Notes: a model not told the origin generated them from the sequence alone. Counted from the stretch's first letter, positions 30,001 to 41,087 are shown. The stretch is DNA of 64,000 nucleotides from Bacteroidales bacterium (GCA_030589895.1 JAUUZQ010000003.1:1-64000); one strand, 5' to 3'. Numbers and translations: made by a program.

Positions 30001-30813
30001 ATGAAAACGCTACTCAAATTGCTAAATAAATATAGTTATGTACTGGTTTTTCTTGTTCTGGAGACCATTGCAATTGTATTGCTAAGCAATCATAATTACT
30101 ACCAGCATTCAAGAATTCTGAATACAAATCGTGAGATAACAGGATATATCTATGACAGGATAGACGGCACAAGAGAATACCTGTCTCTTAAGATGACAAA
30201 TGAAATTCTGGTGAGTGAAAATTCAAATCTCAGGAATAAACTGGCAGATATTTCATTGAATAAAACTGAGCTCTCAATAGCAGAAGTACAGAGATTGAGC
30301 TACTATACTCCTGCGCGAATTGTCCATAGCACAGTACACAAACAACTCAATTATCTTACAATAAATAAGGGAAGGAAGCAAGGGGTCATGCGTGACATGG
30401 CGGTTATTAGTGAAGAAGGGATTGTGGGTATTGTCCTTGAATCATCACCAAATTTCGCTACCATACTTCCAATTATTAACAGAGATTTCAGGTTAAGTAC
30501 TAAGATAAAGAAGAATAATTTTACCGGAATTCTGCACTGGGATGGGAACTCTCCACAGCAAGCAGTTTTAAACGAAATACCTTATCATGCTGATGTTCAG
30601 ATTGGTGATACTGTTATAACAAGTGGTTTTTCAGCAATATTTCCTGAAGGTCTGCATGTTGGTACAATTTCAGATTATTCACTTAAGGAGGGAAACTTTT
30701 ATAGCATTCATATTCAACTGGGTACAAATTTTAACAATCTTTTTTATGTGAATGTCATTAAGAATTATCTCCAGGAGGAGCAGCGCATACTTGAAGAAAA
30801 AATAAAGCAATGA
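30001..30813 (+). CDS. mreC: Rod shape-determining protein MreC
   Basis: N-terminal TM, coiled coil, INKGRKQGVMRDMAVISEEGIVGIV; synteny with mreB. Confidence 0.93.
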   Translation: MKTLLKLLNKYSYVLVFLVLETIAIVLLSNHNYYQHSRILNTNREITGYIYDRIDGTREYLSLKMTNEILVSENSNLRNKLADISLNKTELSIAEVQRLSYYTPARIVHSTVHKQLNYLTINKGRKQGVMRDMAVISEEGIVGIVLESSPNFATILPIINRDFRLSTKIKKNNFTGILHWDGNSPQQAVLNEIPYHADVQIGDTVITSGFSAIFPEGLHVGTISDYSLKEGNFYSIHIQLGTNFNNLFYVNVIKNYLQEEQRILEEKIKQ

Positions 30814-31316
30814 TTCGAATAGTAGGAAGAAATATTATCAGATTCCTTGTTCTGCTCCTTATCCAGGTGCTGGTATTGGATAATATTCTTATCAACGCTT
30901 ATCTCAATCCCTATTTCTATGTTCTGTTCATTGTCCTGATGCCCTTTGAAACTCCGCGATGGCTATTGTTAGTAACAGCTTTCATGCTGGGAATTAGCGT
31001 GGATTTGTTCACAAATACACTGGGAATGCACGCATTCGCAACTGTCTTTATGGCATTTCTGCGTCCATGGATACTCAGCATATTTGCGCCCAGGGATGGA
31101 TATGAACCTGACACTTTTCCTCGGGTTTTCTACTATGGATTTAACTGGTTTCTAAGGTATTCACTGGTGATGGTATTCCTGCATCACATTGCTCTGTTCT
31201 ATATTGAAGTATTTCACTTTCAAGATTTTTTAAGTACCTTTCTACGCGTAATATTGAGTACATTATTGACCACCTCAACAATAATTCTCAGTCAATATTT
31301 TATCTACAGAAAATAG
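30810..31316 (+). CDS. mreD: Rod shape-determining protein MreD
   Basis: Small polytopic membrane protein between mreC and PBP2; 4-bp overlap with mreC. Confidence 0.9.
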   Translation: MIRIVGRNIIRFLVLLLIQVLVLDNILINAYLNPYFYVLFIVLMPFETPRWLLLVTAFMLGISVDLFTNTLGMHAFATVFMAFLRPWILSIFAPRDGYEPDTFPRVFYYGFNWFLRYSLVMVFLHHIALFYIEVFHFQDFLSTFLRVILSTLLTTSTIILSQYFIYRK

Positions 31317-33143
31317 ATGAAGCAGTACGATAACAGGAAGTATGTTTTTATTGCTGTATCCATTCTTGTAGGATTGGTATTTATTATCAGGCTTTTTTTT
31401 CTTCAGGTTGTAGACAAATCATACAAGATCTCAGCAGAGAATAATTCCCAAAGCCATGTAGTAATCTTTCCTGCCAGGGGATTGATTTATGATAGAAATG
31501 GTGAATTGCTTGTATCAAACCAGGCAGCATATGATATCATGGTCATACCAAACTCTGTGAAAGAGTTCGATACTACTGATTTTTGCCAAATCCTGAACAT
31601 CACCAGGGAAAGTCTCATAAACCGTCTTGATAAAGCCAAATCCTATTCATGGAGGGTAAGGTCTGTTTTTATGAAACAGCTAAGCAATGAAAATGCAGCT
31701 GTTTTTCAGGAAAAAATGTATCAATTTCCTGGATTTTACCTTCAGACAAGAACACTCAGAACATATTCCAAGCCAGTTGCTTCTCATATTCTGGGTTATG
31801 TAGGTGAAGTTAATAAAAGAGATCTTGAGGCTTCTGATTACTATAAAATGGGTGACTATACCGGTATAATTGGTATTGAGAAATCATATGAGGAAGTTCT
31901 TCGGGGTGAAAAAGGCTTAAAGATTTACCTGAAAGATGTTCACAACAGAATCATTGGATCATACGAAGATGGGAAATATGATATTCCTGTTAAGGTAGGG
32001 AAGAATATGATAATCACACTGGATTCTGAGTTGCAAGAATATGGTGAAACGCTAATTCAAAACTACATTGGCAGTATTGTAGCCATTGAACCTAAAACAG
32101 GCGAAATCCTCTCTATGATAAGCTCTCCAACTGTTGATCCTAATCTGCTTGTTGGAAGAAACCTGGGAGAAACCATCAGCAAACTATCTACCGACACATT
32201 AAAGCCCTTGTTTAACCGTGCAGTGATGGCACAATATCCTCCGGGGTCAACCTTTAAGACTGTTACAGGATTAATAGGGCTACATGAAAAGGTGATCAGA
32301 ACTTCAACAGCTTTTGGATGTCAATACGGCTTTCATTATAGAAATATTCATGTGGGCTGTCACTCTCATGACTCCCCTCTGGACTTTATAAAAGCAGTTC
32401 AAAATTCATGTAATTCATACTTCTGTAATGTTTTTAGAAGAATTTTGGAGAATCCTGCTTATGAAAATACAGAAACATCTTTTATTAAATGGCAGGAACA
32501 TGTTACATCATTCGGTTTTGGTGACAGGCTGAATTCCGACATCCCCAATGAGTTAAAAGGTAATATCCCTACAGTAAATTATTATGACAAAATTTATGGT
32601 TCGGGCCATTGGAACTTCCTAACTGTTATTTCACTTGCAATTGGCCAGGGTGAAATATTGATCACCCCCCTTCAGATGGCAAATATGACAGCAACAATAG
32701 CCAATAAGGGATATTTTTATACTCCACATTTAGCAAAAGGGATTGAAGGGAAAGACAAAATTGATGCGAGATTCACTGAACCGCATTTCACAACTATAGA
32801 TTCGTCATGCTATGCTCCGGTCATCGATGGAATGGAACTTGCTGTGAATGGAGGAAAAGGATCAACTGCAAGAATTGCCAGGATGAATGATATTGTGATT
32901 TGCGGAAAAACAGGAACAGCAGAAAATCCTCACGGAGCAGACCACTCCATATTTATTGCTTTTGCTCCAAAAGACAATCCCGAAATTGCCATTGCAGTAT
33001 ATGTCGAAAATGAAGGTTTTGGTTCATCCTGGGCAGCTCCTATTGCATCATTAATGATTGAGAAATATCTTAAAAGGGAGGTAAAGAGAAAATGGCTTGA
33101 ACAGTATGTAATAAAAGGAAATACAGCGGATTCAGATGGTTAG
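31317..33143 (+). CDS. mrdA: Penicillin-binding protein 2
   Basis: RGLIYDRNGELLVSN...PPGSTFKTVTGL...GKTGTAENPHG. Confidence 0.95.
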   Translation: MKQYDNRKYVFIAVSILVGLVFIIRLFFLQVVDKSYKISAENNSQSHVVIFPARGLIYDRNGELLVSNQAAYDIMVIPNSVKEFDTTDFCQILNITRESLINRLDKAKSYSWRVRSVFMKQLSNENAAVFQEKMYQFPGFYLQTRTLRTYSKPVASHILGYVGEVNKRDLEASDYYKMGDYTGIIGIEKSYEEVLRGEKGLKIYLKDVHNRIIGSYEDGKYDIPVKVGKNMIITLDSELQEYGETLIQNYIGSIVAIEPKTGEILSMISSPTVDPNLLVGRNLGETISKLSTDTLKPLFNRAVMAQYPPGSTFKTVTGLIGLHEKVIRTSTAFGCQYGFHYRNIHVGCHSHDSPLDFIKAVQNSCNSYFCNVFRRILENPAYENTETSFIKWQEHVTSFGFGDRLNSDIPNELKGNIPTVNYYDKIYGSGHWNFLTVISLAIGQGEILITPLQMANMTATIANKGYFYTPHLAKGIEGKDKIDARFTEPHFTTIDSSCYAPVIDGMELAVNGGKGSTARIARMNDIVICGKTGTAENPHGADHSIFIAFAPKDNPEIAIAVYVENEGFGSSWAAPIASLMIEKYLKREVKRKWLEQYVIKGNTADSDG

Positions 33144-34560
33144 AAGGAACAATATATACAGTACCATTGACTGGGCAAGCATATTCATATGGGTGTTACT
33201 TGTCGCATTTGGCTGGATGAATATCTATTCTGCGAATTTTGTAAGCGGAGACGGAGTTGTATTTGATCTTTCAGAGCGCTACGGTAAGCAATTGCTCTTC
33301 ATTGGAGTCTCTATTCTACTGATAATTCTCATTTTCATCCTTGATTCTAAATTTTTCGCATTCTTTGCTTACCCTATGTATGGTATTATTATCTTCTCAT
33401 TAATACTCGTATTTCTTTTGGGGAAGGAAATCAATGGAGCAAAAAGCTGGATTGCTATCGGGGGATTTTATTTTCAACCTTCCGAATATGCGAAGCCTCT
33501 CACTGCCCTGGCCCTGGCACGATTACTCTCATCACATGGTTTTCAATTAAAAGAATTTAAATCATATCTCCTGACGGGAATAGTAATTTTCACTCCGGCA
33601 ATACTTATATTACTTCAGCCTGATATGGGTTCTACGCTGGTCTATTTTGCTTTTCTATTTGTCTTGTACAGGGAAGGATTTTCTCAAAATATAATGATTC
33701 TTGGAGCTTCACTGATCATCCTGTTCGTTGCTACCCTTCTTATTGATGAAATTATTATTCTCGCTTCTATCCTGATTATCTCACTCTTATTATACCGACT
33801 TAGCTCTGGTTCGAACCGAAAGATGATTCTCTTTTTCTTGTTTGGCTCGGGAATTTTCGGATTACTCTTTGGGATAAATTATTTATTTAATGCAGGATAT
33901 TCAAGCTATACCATTTCACTGGTAACATTTTCGATAATAATACTGACAAGCTTTGTACTTGCCATCAGGGCCAGAAAGTCTGCATATTTTAAAATCCTTA
34001 CCGGCTTGATCATTGCCGCATTCTTCATCGTTTTCGTTGATTATGCTATGAATAATATCCTTAAGGAGCACCAGCAGCAAAGAATCTATGTGACACTGGG
34101 GATGAAAGATGATCCACAGGGAGTTGGTTACAATGTGAATCAATCGAAAATTGCAATCGGTTCAGGAGGATTCTCCGGGAAAGGATATTTGCAGGGAACA
34201 CAAACCAAACTTCATTTTGTCCCGGAACAAAGTACCGATTTTATTTTTTGTACTGTTGGTGAAGAATGGGGTTTTATTGGAACTACCCTTGTAATTATTC
34301 TATTTATTAGCCTGATAATAAGACTGATAATCCTTGCTGAACGACAACGGTCTAAATTTAGCAGAATCTACGGATATGGACTTATTGCAATATTGCTAAC
34401 ACATTTCATTGTTAACATTGGAATGACCATAGGACTTTTCCCTGTTATTGGAATTCCCCTGCCATTCTTCAGTTATGGAGGATCGTCTTTGCTCGCCTTC
34501 ACAGTGTTCCTGTTCGTCTTTATCAAACTTGATTCAAACAGAATGGAATTGCTCAGATAA
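33136..34560 (+). CDS. rodA: Rod shape-determining protein RodA (SEDS family)
   Basis: INGAKSWI..G.FYFQPSEYAKPL...FVPEQSTDFIFCTVGEEWGF...PFFSYGGSSLLA. Confidence 0.95.
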   Translation: MVRRNNIYSTIDWASIFIWVLLVAFGWMNIYSANFVSGDGVVFDLSERYGKQLLFIGVSILLIILIFILDSKFFAFFAYPMYGIIIFSLILVFLLGKEINGAKSWIAIGGFYFQPSEYAKPLTALALARLLSSHGFQLKEFKSYLLTGIVIFTPAILILLQPDMGSTLVYFAFLFVLYREGFSQNIMILGASLIILFVATLLIDEIIILASILIISLLLYRLSSGSNRKMILFFLFGSGIFGLLFGINYLFNAGYSSYTISLVTFSIIILTSFVLAIRARKSAYFKILTGLIIAAFFIVFVDYAMNNILKEHQQQRIYVTLGMKDDPQGVGYNVNQSKIAIGSGGFSGKGYLQGTQTKLHFVPEQSTDFIFCTVGEEWGFIGTTLVIILFISLIIRLIILAERQRSKFSRIYGYGLIAILLTHFIVNIGMTIGLFPVIGIPLPFFSYGGSSLLAFTVFLFVFIKLDSNRMELLR

Positions 34561-34667
34561 ACAGAGACATAGGCCATAACAATATCCTTAATCTGCAATT
34601 CTCCTCTATTTTTTGTACCTTTGCAACCCGCCGCTTTTTGGTGAAATTTAATATTTTTGATAAATAA

Positions 34668-36023
34668 ATGAAATTGTACAAAGCATATACCAGACGTAAC
34701 ATTGGAAAAATTGAAGAGTTATCTGCTTTATCAAGTCAACAATTACATGAGATCAAGGTAGTATCACATGTCCTGCCTTTCAAAACTAATAATTACGTTG
34801 TTGAAGAGTTAATAGACTGGAACAATTTTGAAAATGACCCCATGTTTATTCTCAATTTTCCTCAACGTGATATGCTAAAGGAGAGCCATTTCAATCATTT
34901 ATCTGAGCTTATTAAAAACAAGGCTCCGAAAGAGGAAATTGACAAATATGTGCATCACATCAGGCTTCAGCTGAATCCGCACCCTGCCGGACAAATGGAG
35001 CACAATGTTCCTTCTTTGAATGGTAAAAAACTCAATGGTATACAACACAAATACCGGGAAACAATACTCTTTTTTCCATCTCAGGGACAAACGTGTCATG
35101 CCTATTGTACTTTCTGTTTTCGCTGGCCTCAATTTTCCGGAATGGATGATATGAAATTCGGCATGAAGCAGACGAAACTTCTGATCAATTACCTTAAGCA
35201 GAACAAAGACATTACTGATATCCTGATTACAGGTGGTGATCCACTCGTCATGAAAGCAAGTATTCTTGCCCACTATATTGATGCAATTATTGCAGCAGAC
35301 CTACCCCAGATAAAAACGATAAGAATAGGTACAAAATCACTCTCATTCTGGCCATACAGGTTTCTCACAGATCCTGATTCAGAAGAGATACTTGATATTT
35401 TTAAGAGAGTTACTGACGCAGGCATTCACCTGGCTATTATGTCACACTTTAATCATCCACAAGAGCTAAACACGGATGCTGTTGTTAAAGCAGTTGACAA
35501 AATCAAGCAAACCGGAGCACAAATCAGAACACAATCTCCACTTCTTCACCATATCAATGATGATCCTGCTATCTGGTCTGAGATGTGGAGGAAACAAGTT
35601 AATCTGGGAATGATTCCTTATTATATGTTTATTGCCAGAGATACGGGTGCACACTCCTATTTTGGCGTAAATCTGCAGAATGCTTTTAATATTTTTCAAA
35701 ATGCATATCAAAACGTAAGCGGAATATGCAGAACGGTTCGGGGACCCAGCATGTCTTCCAGTCCGGGAAAGATACAAATAACAGGAGTAGCAAGCATTAA
35801 GGGTGAGAAAGTGTATGTATTAAACTTCATTCAGGGACGGGTTCCTGAGTGGGTTGGTCAGCCATTCTTTGCCAAATATAATCCTGATGCACAATGGATC
35901 GATGACCTTGAGCCTGCCTTTGGAGAAAAGGAATTTTTCTATGAGAAAGAGTATCAACGCTTATTAAAAACTGAAAAACTACCAGAGACGGTTCTCATTA
36001 CCGAGGATTTACAATCTGCTTAA
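34668..36023 (+). CDS. KamA family radical SAM protein (lysine 2,3-aminomutase-like)
   Basis: Radical SAM CHAYCTFCFRW, ITGGDPL motif, KamA-like architecture. Confidence 0.85.
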   Translation: MKLYKAYTRRNIGKIEELSALSSQQLHEIKVVSHVLPFKTNNYVVEELIDWNNFENDPMFILNFPQRDMLKESHFNHLSELIKNKAPKEEIDKYVHHIRLQLNPHPAGQMEHNVPSLNGKKLNGIQHKYRETILFFPSQGQTCHAYCTFCFRWPQFSGMDDMKFGMKQTKLLINYLKQNKDITDILITGGDPLVMKASILAHYIDAIIAADLPQIKTIRIGTKSLSFWPYRFLTDPDSEEILDIFKRVTDAGIHLAIMSHFNHPQELNTDAVVKAVDKIKQTGAQIRTQSPLLHHINDDPAIWSEMWRKQVNLGMIPYYMFIARDTGAHSYFGVNLQNAFNIFQNAYQNVSGICRTVRGPSMSSSPGKIQITGVASIKGEKVYVLNFIQGRVPEWVGQPFFAKYNPDAQWIDDLEPAFGEKEFFYEKEYQRLLKTEKLPETVLITEDLQSA

Positions 36024-36637
36024 CAGCCTCCCTCCCTGGACATCTGCACCTTCACATCTATTTCATATTTCTCCTCAATAAAATCAATGATTTCCGGGAA
36101 GAACTCATTAAAATCATTTGTGAATAATTCATAATCCCTTCGCAATACTTTTATGGCAAATTCTGTATGATCGGGTAGACTGGTATTTGCTGACATCCGA
36201 TCCAATACAAGTTCAATTCCTTCGATATGCTGATAAGCCAGCATCCAATTATTTTCGAGAAATGTTGGGAACCATACCTTGATGCCGGTGGGTAGCGCTT
36301 TGTAATTTCTCTTTAGCAGATCATATACTTTATCTACATAGTCCTTCAATGGAATATCACAATATGAAGACCACAAGCTTGCAAGAAAATGGTCGTAAAA
36401 TATATCAATTATTACACCTGAATATTTATCATATTTCTCTACTAAGCGTCGCTTACTTCTTCTTGTAACAGGGTGAGTATCTGTAAAGTAGTCGATATCT
36501 CTATGTATCAACACTCCCTTTTTAATCAACTCCGGCAGGTAAATGTAATTTTTTCCTTTTACATAATCACCCATGAAGTTACCTACAACGATCTCTTCAT
36601 TGCATCCAGACAAATATGTATGGGCCAAAAAATTCAT
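36020..36637 (-). CDS. Acyl carrier protein phosphodiesterase (AcpH-like)
   Basis: MNFLAHTYLSG...GNFMGDYVKG...HRDIDYFTDTHPV...YDHFLA. Confidence 0.88.
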   Translation of the reverse strand: MNFLAHTYLSGCNEEIVVGNFMGDYVKGKNYIYLPELIKKGVLIHRDIDYFTDTHPVTRRSKRRLVEKYDKYSGVIIDIFYDHFLASLWSSYCDIPLKDYVDKVYDLLKRNYKALPTGIKVWFPTFLENNWMLAYQHIEGIELVLDRMSANTSLPDHTEFAIKVLRRDYELFTNDFNEFFPEIIDFIEEKYEIDVKVQMSREGGC

Positions 36638-36901
36638 CTGTCTTAATTAAACTTTTAGAAGTTCAGGGCATTTATTCGAAAAATCATACATGTAATACGC
36701 TTTTCCCCACTTACTTGTTTCATCAGGGCCAATAAAAAATTTCAGTCTCAATGAATTAAATAATTTCCAGTCTCTAATATACTGAATTTATGTGATTTAA
36801 CACAATCAAACTTCAAAACCTATTCTTGAACATATTTGGCAGAGCATATGTATAATCCTTTAAATTTGTGTCCTTATGACAATACTAAAAACTATTTAAA
36901 T

Positions 36902-38239
36902 ATGTCAAAAAAGAAAGTTATAATTATCGGAGCAGCCGGAAGGGATTTTCACAACTTCAACACCTATTTCAGAGACAATGAAGATTTCAATGTGCTTGCA
37001 TTCACGGCAGCTCAAATTCCTGATATTGAAGGAAGAAAATATCCTCATGAATTAGCGGGTTCGCTATATCCTGATGGTATTCCAATATATGCTGAAAAGG
37101 AATTACCACGCCTTATCAAAGACCTTGAAGTCGATAATTGTGTCTTCTCTTATAGCGATTTGCCCTATAACAGAGTAATGAATATCAGTGCTATTGTTAA
37201 TGCAGCAGGTGCAAATTTTGAATTGCTTGGAACCAAAGATACAATGGTTAAAAGCACCTTACCCCTTATTGCTGTAGGCGCTGTCAGGACCGGCTGCGGA
37301 AAGAGCCAGACTTCAAGAAGAATAATTGAGATCCTGATGGAAAAAGGACTTAAGGTTGTTGCCATACGTCATCCTATGCCATACGGGGATCTTGTGGCGC
37401 AAAAGGTTCAACGCTTTGCCACAATTGATGACCTGGCCAAACACGAATGTACAATTGAAGAAATGGAGGAGTATGAACCGCATATAGTAAGGGGAAATGT
37501 TATTTATGCAGGTGTTGATTATGAAGCGATTTTGCGTGCAGCTGAGAATGATCCTGACGGATGTGATGTAATACTCTGGGATGGTGGTAACAACGACTTT
37601 CCATTCTATGTACCAGACCTGACAGTAACAGTTGCTGACCCTCACCGTCCGGGTCATGAACTATCATATTATCCAGGGGAAGTAACCATGCGAATTGCAG
37701 ATGTAGTGGTAATAAACAAGATGGACACAGCATCACCTGAAAACATACAGATTGTCAGGGAAAGTATTGCTGCAGTAAACCCTTCAGCAATAGTTATTGA
37801 TGGTGCATCACCAATATCAGTGGAGGATCCTTCTGTTATAAAAGGGAAACGCGTATTGGTTGTTGAAGATGGTCCAACACTTACCCATGGTGAGATGAAG
37901 CTGGGGGCCGGAACTGTAGCGGCAAAGAAATTCGGAGCTGTTGCTTTGGTTGACCCAAGACCCTATACTGTTGGCAAAATGAGTGAAACTTTTACTATTT
38001 ATCCAAATATTGGAACACTGCTTCCGGCCATGGGATATGGAAAAGAACAGCTAAAAGATCTCGAAACAACAATCAATAATACAGAGTGCGATTCAGTAGT
38101 CATTGGAACTCCTATTGACCTCAATCGCCTGATAAATATTGAGAAACCCAATACACGTGTTTTCTATGATCTTCAGGAAATCGGATCACCAAATCTCGAT
38201 GAGGTATTGGATGATTTTGTAAAGAAGCATAAGTTGTAG
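36902..38239 (+). CDS. Cyclic 2,3-diphosphoglycerate synthase-like GTPase
   Basis: KKVIIIGAAGRDFHNFNTYFRDN...LIAVGAVRTGCGKSQTSRRI...WDGGNNDFPFYVPDLTVTVADPHRPGHE. Confidence 0.85.
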   Translation: MSKKKVIIIGAAGRDFHNFNTYFRDNEDFNVLAFTAAQIPDIEGRKYPHELAGSLYPDGIPIYAEKELPRLIKDLEVDNCVFSYSDLPYNRVMNISAIVNAAGANFELLGTKDTMVKSTLPLIAVGAVRTGCGKSQTSRRIIEILMEKGLKVVAIRHPMPYGDLVAQKVQRFATIDDLAKHECTIEEMEEYEPHIVRGNVIYAGVDYEAILRAAENDPDGCDVILWDGGNNDFPFYVPDLTVTVADPHRPGHELSYYPGEVTMRIADVVVINKMDTASPENIQIVRESIAAVNPSAIVIDGASPISVEDPSVIKGKRVLVVEDGPTLTHGEMKLGAGTVAAKKFGAVALVDPRPYTVGKMSETFTIYPNIGTLLPAMGYGKEQLKDLETTINNTECDSVVIGTPIDLNRLINIEKPNTRVFYDLQEIGSPNLDEVLDDFVKKHKL

Positions 38240-38397
38240 GAGGTAAAAAAATACATATGGATGAAAACTCAGATCAATATTTAGAAAATCCGGTAAGCAT
38301 TGATAGTATAAAGGTTCTAAATTAAAGCCAGCATTAACTTCCTTCTGATATTTTAATTATTTTTGTGTACCACTTATTCCTGATAACAAATGAAGCG

Positions 38398-41034
38398 ATG
38401 AAAAAAACCCTCATGTTATTAGCAGTAAGTGTTATGTGCATTTCTTTGTATGCACGTAAAGATTCTATCCGTGAAACCCGTATTTACGAGACCTTAAAGA
38501 TCAATTCTACATCTCCCAGGATTGACGGTATTTTTGATGATCAGGTTTGGCAAGAGGCAGACTGGCAAAGCGAATTTATCCAGCATATGCCCTATAGTGG
38601 TAAACAGGCCTCATTCCAGACAAAGTTTGCAATCTGCTATGATGCAGACTATATCTATGTTGCAATTGAGGCTATGGATCCATCCCCTGATAGTATTGTA
38701 AGCAGACTTACCAGACGAGATGATATGGATGGTGATATGGTATTTATTAATTTTGACAGTTATCATGATTTGCGAACCTGCTTTGCATTTGATGTAAATC
38801 CAGCAGGTGTAAAATCGGATCTTATATTTGCTGAAAATGGCACTTCACAAGACGAAACCTGGGATCCGGTTTGGTGGGTAAAAACATCCATTACAAACTC
38901 AGGATGGAATGCTGAGATGAAAATTCCATTCAGTCAGTTGCGTTTCGACAATAGTGGTGATGGTATATGGGGGATCAACGTTGGTAGAAGAATATACAGA
39001 AAGGAAGAAATGTCGTTGTGGCAACATGTTCCTGCAGATGCTCCGGGCTTTATCCATCTGTTTGGAAAGCTTCACGGATTAAAAGATGTAAAACCACGAA
39101 AACAGGCTGAAATAATCCCATATACTACAGCTGGCATAAAAAGCTATGAAGGTGATCCTGCAAATCCCTTCCAGCCGGGACTGGATGGATTGTATTCCGG
39201 TGGCGTTGATGCTAAAATTGGCGTAACGAATAATCTAACACTCGACCTATCTGTTAATCCAGATTTTGGTCAGGTTGAAGCAGATCCTTCCGAAGTAAAC
39301 CTCACTGCCTACGAATCCTTTTTTGAAGAAAAAAGACCACTCTTTATCGAGGGGAAAAACATCTATAATTTCCCACTTATGTTTGGCGGTGGTGGTATTG
39401 GTGCTGAGAATCTATTCTATAGCAGAAGGATAGGTCGCCAACCACACTACTACCCTGAGCTTCTTGAAGGTGAATACTTAAAACAACCTGAACAGGCAAA
39501 TATTCTGGCAGCAGCAAAATTGAGTGGAAAAACACGGAATGGCACTTCAATAGGAATTTTGGAAAGTGTAGCCGCAGAGGAAAGTGCGCTAATTGATTTT
39601 AATGGAGAACAAAGAGAAGTAATTGTGGAGCCACTCACAAACTATTTTACCGGACGAGTTCTGCAGGATATAAATGAGGGAAACACTATTGTAGGCGGAA
39701 TGATTACTTCCACATATCGAAATATTACCCAAAACCATCTTAATTTTTTACCTACTTCTGCAACAACCGGAGGTGTCGATTTCCAACAGTATTGGAATAA
39801 AAGGGGATACAACATAAAAATGGTCAATTACTACAGCAGAATTGAGGGATCTACTGAGGCTATAAGCATTGCCCAACAGTCACAAGCCAGACTGTATCAG
39901 CGGCCTGATGCAGATTATGTAACTCTAGACACCACCCGTACCAGCCTCTCAGGATATGGAGGTAATTTTCAGTTCTGGAAAACAAGTGGTCGCTTTAATT
40001 TTCTTGCTGCCATGGTTTGGAAATCACCCGGGCTGGAATTGAACGATATTGGATTTCTTCGGAGAAGTGATGAACTTTTTCAACTTTTCTGGATGGGCTA
40101 TCATTTCTATGAACCCTTCTCAATATTCAGAAATCTGAACCTAAGTGTGAACCAATTCAGGGCATGGGATTTTGGGGGTAATCTTGCCTTGGGTGGAGTT
40201 GAAGGGGGATTTCATGCCACCTTTAAAAATTTCTGGCGAGGTAGATATAACATATCTTTAACCGGACCAAAACGAATCAATAGTTTTCTCAGAGGTGGCC
40301 CCTCCATGTTGCTTCCCGGAGATATTGGCATGGGGATGGGATTCTCAACTGACGAACGTAAGAAACTGGTTATTGAACCCGGGTTTCGCTTCGGAAAAGG
40401 GTTTGAGGATAGTCAATCGAGTTCCAATTACTCTTTGGAAATGGTCTACCATCCCATTAATTCATTCAATATCTCCCTTGAACCTGAGTTATCATTAAAC
40501 TCAGGAACTCTTCAATATGTTTCCTATTATGAAGGTGTTGATGACAACAGGTATATCTTTAGCAGTATTGATCAATCGGTTCTCTCACTCTCAATACGCA
40601 TGAACCTTACGCTCAGACCAGATCTTACAATCCAGTTTTGGGGACAACCATTTGTTGCTACCGGAAACTATTTTGATTACAAGTATATCACCAACCCAAA
40701 TGCGGAAGTGTATAGCGATCGGTATCATCTCTTTAGTGACACTGAAATAAACTTTGACTCTGATCAGAATAATTTTGTTATTACAGAGGAGAATACAGGA
40801 TTTGAACAGTATACTTTTGGAAGTATGGATTTTAAAGTAAAGGAATTTCTTTCCAACCTGGTGATCCGATGGGAGTATCAACCTGGCTCTATTGTATATT
40901 TGGTTTGGTCCCAATCACGTGACCACTATGATACATATAATGCCTTTCAATTCTCAGGGGATATGAGAGAACTATGGAATATTGAGCCAACGAATTATTT
41001 CCTGATTAAGCTTTCTTATAGGATTGGGAGGTAA
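38398..41034 (+). CDS. DUF5916-type outer-membrane protein with N-terminal CBM9-like domain
   Basis: SPRIDGIFDDQVWQEADW...VNPDFGQVEADPSEVNLTAYESFFEEKRPLFIEGKNIY; beta-barrel-like C-terminus. Confidence 0.85.
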   Translation: MKKTLMLLAVSVMCISLYARKDSIRETRIYETLKINSTSPRIDGIFDDQVWQEADWQSEFIQHMPYSGKQASFQTKFAICYDADYIYVAIEAMDPSPDSIVSRLTRRDDMDGDMVFINFDSYHDLRTCFAFDVNPAGVKSDLIFAENGTSQDETWDPVWWVKTSITNSGWNAEMKIPFSQLRFDNSGDGIWGINVGRRIYRKEEMSLWQHVPADAPGFIHLFGKLHGLKDVKPRKQAEIIPYTTAGIKSYEGDPANPFQPGLDGLYSGGVDAKIGVTNNLTLDLSVNPDFGQVEADPSEVNLTAYESFFEEKRPLFIEGKNIYNFPLMFGGGGIGAENLFYSRRIGRQPHYYPELLEGEYLKQPEQANILAAAKLSGKTRNGTSIGILESVAAEESALIDFNGEQREVIVEPLTNYFTGRVLQDINEGNTIVGGMITSTYRNITQNHLNFLPTSATTGGVDFQQYWNKRGYNIKMVNYYSRIEGSTEAISIAQQSQARLYQRPDADYVTLDTTRTSLSGYGGNFQFWKTSGRFNFLAAMVWKSPGLELNDIGFLRRSDELFQLFWMGYHFYEPFSIFRNLNLSVNQFRAWDFGGNLALGGVEGGFHATFKNFWRGRYNISLTGPKRINSFLRGGPSMLLPGDIGMGMGFSTDERKKLVIEPGFRFGKGFEDSQSSSNYSLEMVYHPINSFNISLEPELSLNSGTLQYVSYYEGVDDNRYIFSSIDQSVLSLSIRMNLTLRPDLTIQFWGQPFVATGNYFDYKYITNPNAEVYSDRYHLFSDTEINFDSDQNNFVITEENTGFEQYTFGSMDFKVKEFLSNLVIRWEYQPGSIVYLVWSQSRDHYDTYNAFQFSGDMRELWNIEPTNYFLIKLSYRIGR

Positions 41035-41087
41035 GTGAAGAGAGGAAAAATGAAATTTCACATCCATCATTCCATAATTTCTCTTAT

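Noticed and set aside
27437-34560. purH-mreB-mreC-mreD-mrdA-rodA as an unusual operon
   Set aside because: This is a standard cell-shape cluster arrangement in Bacteroidota.
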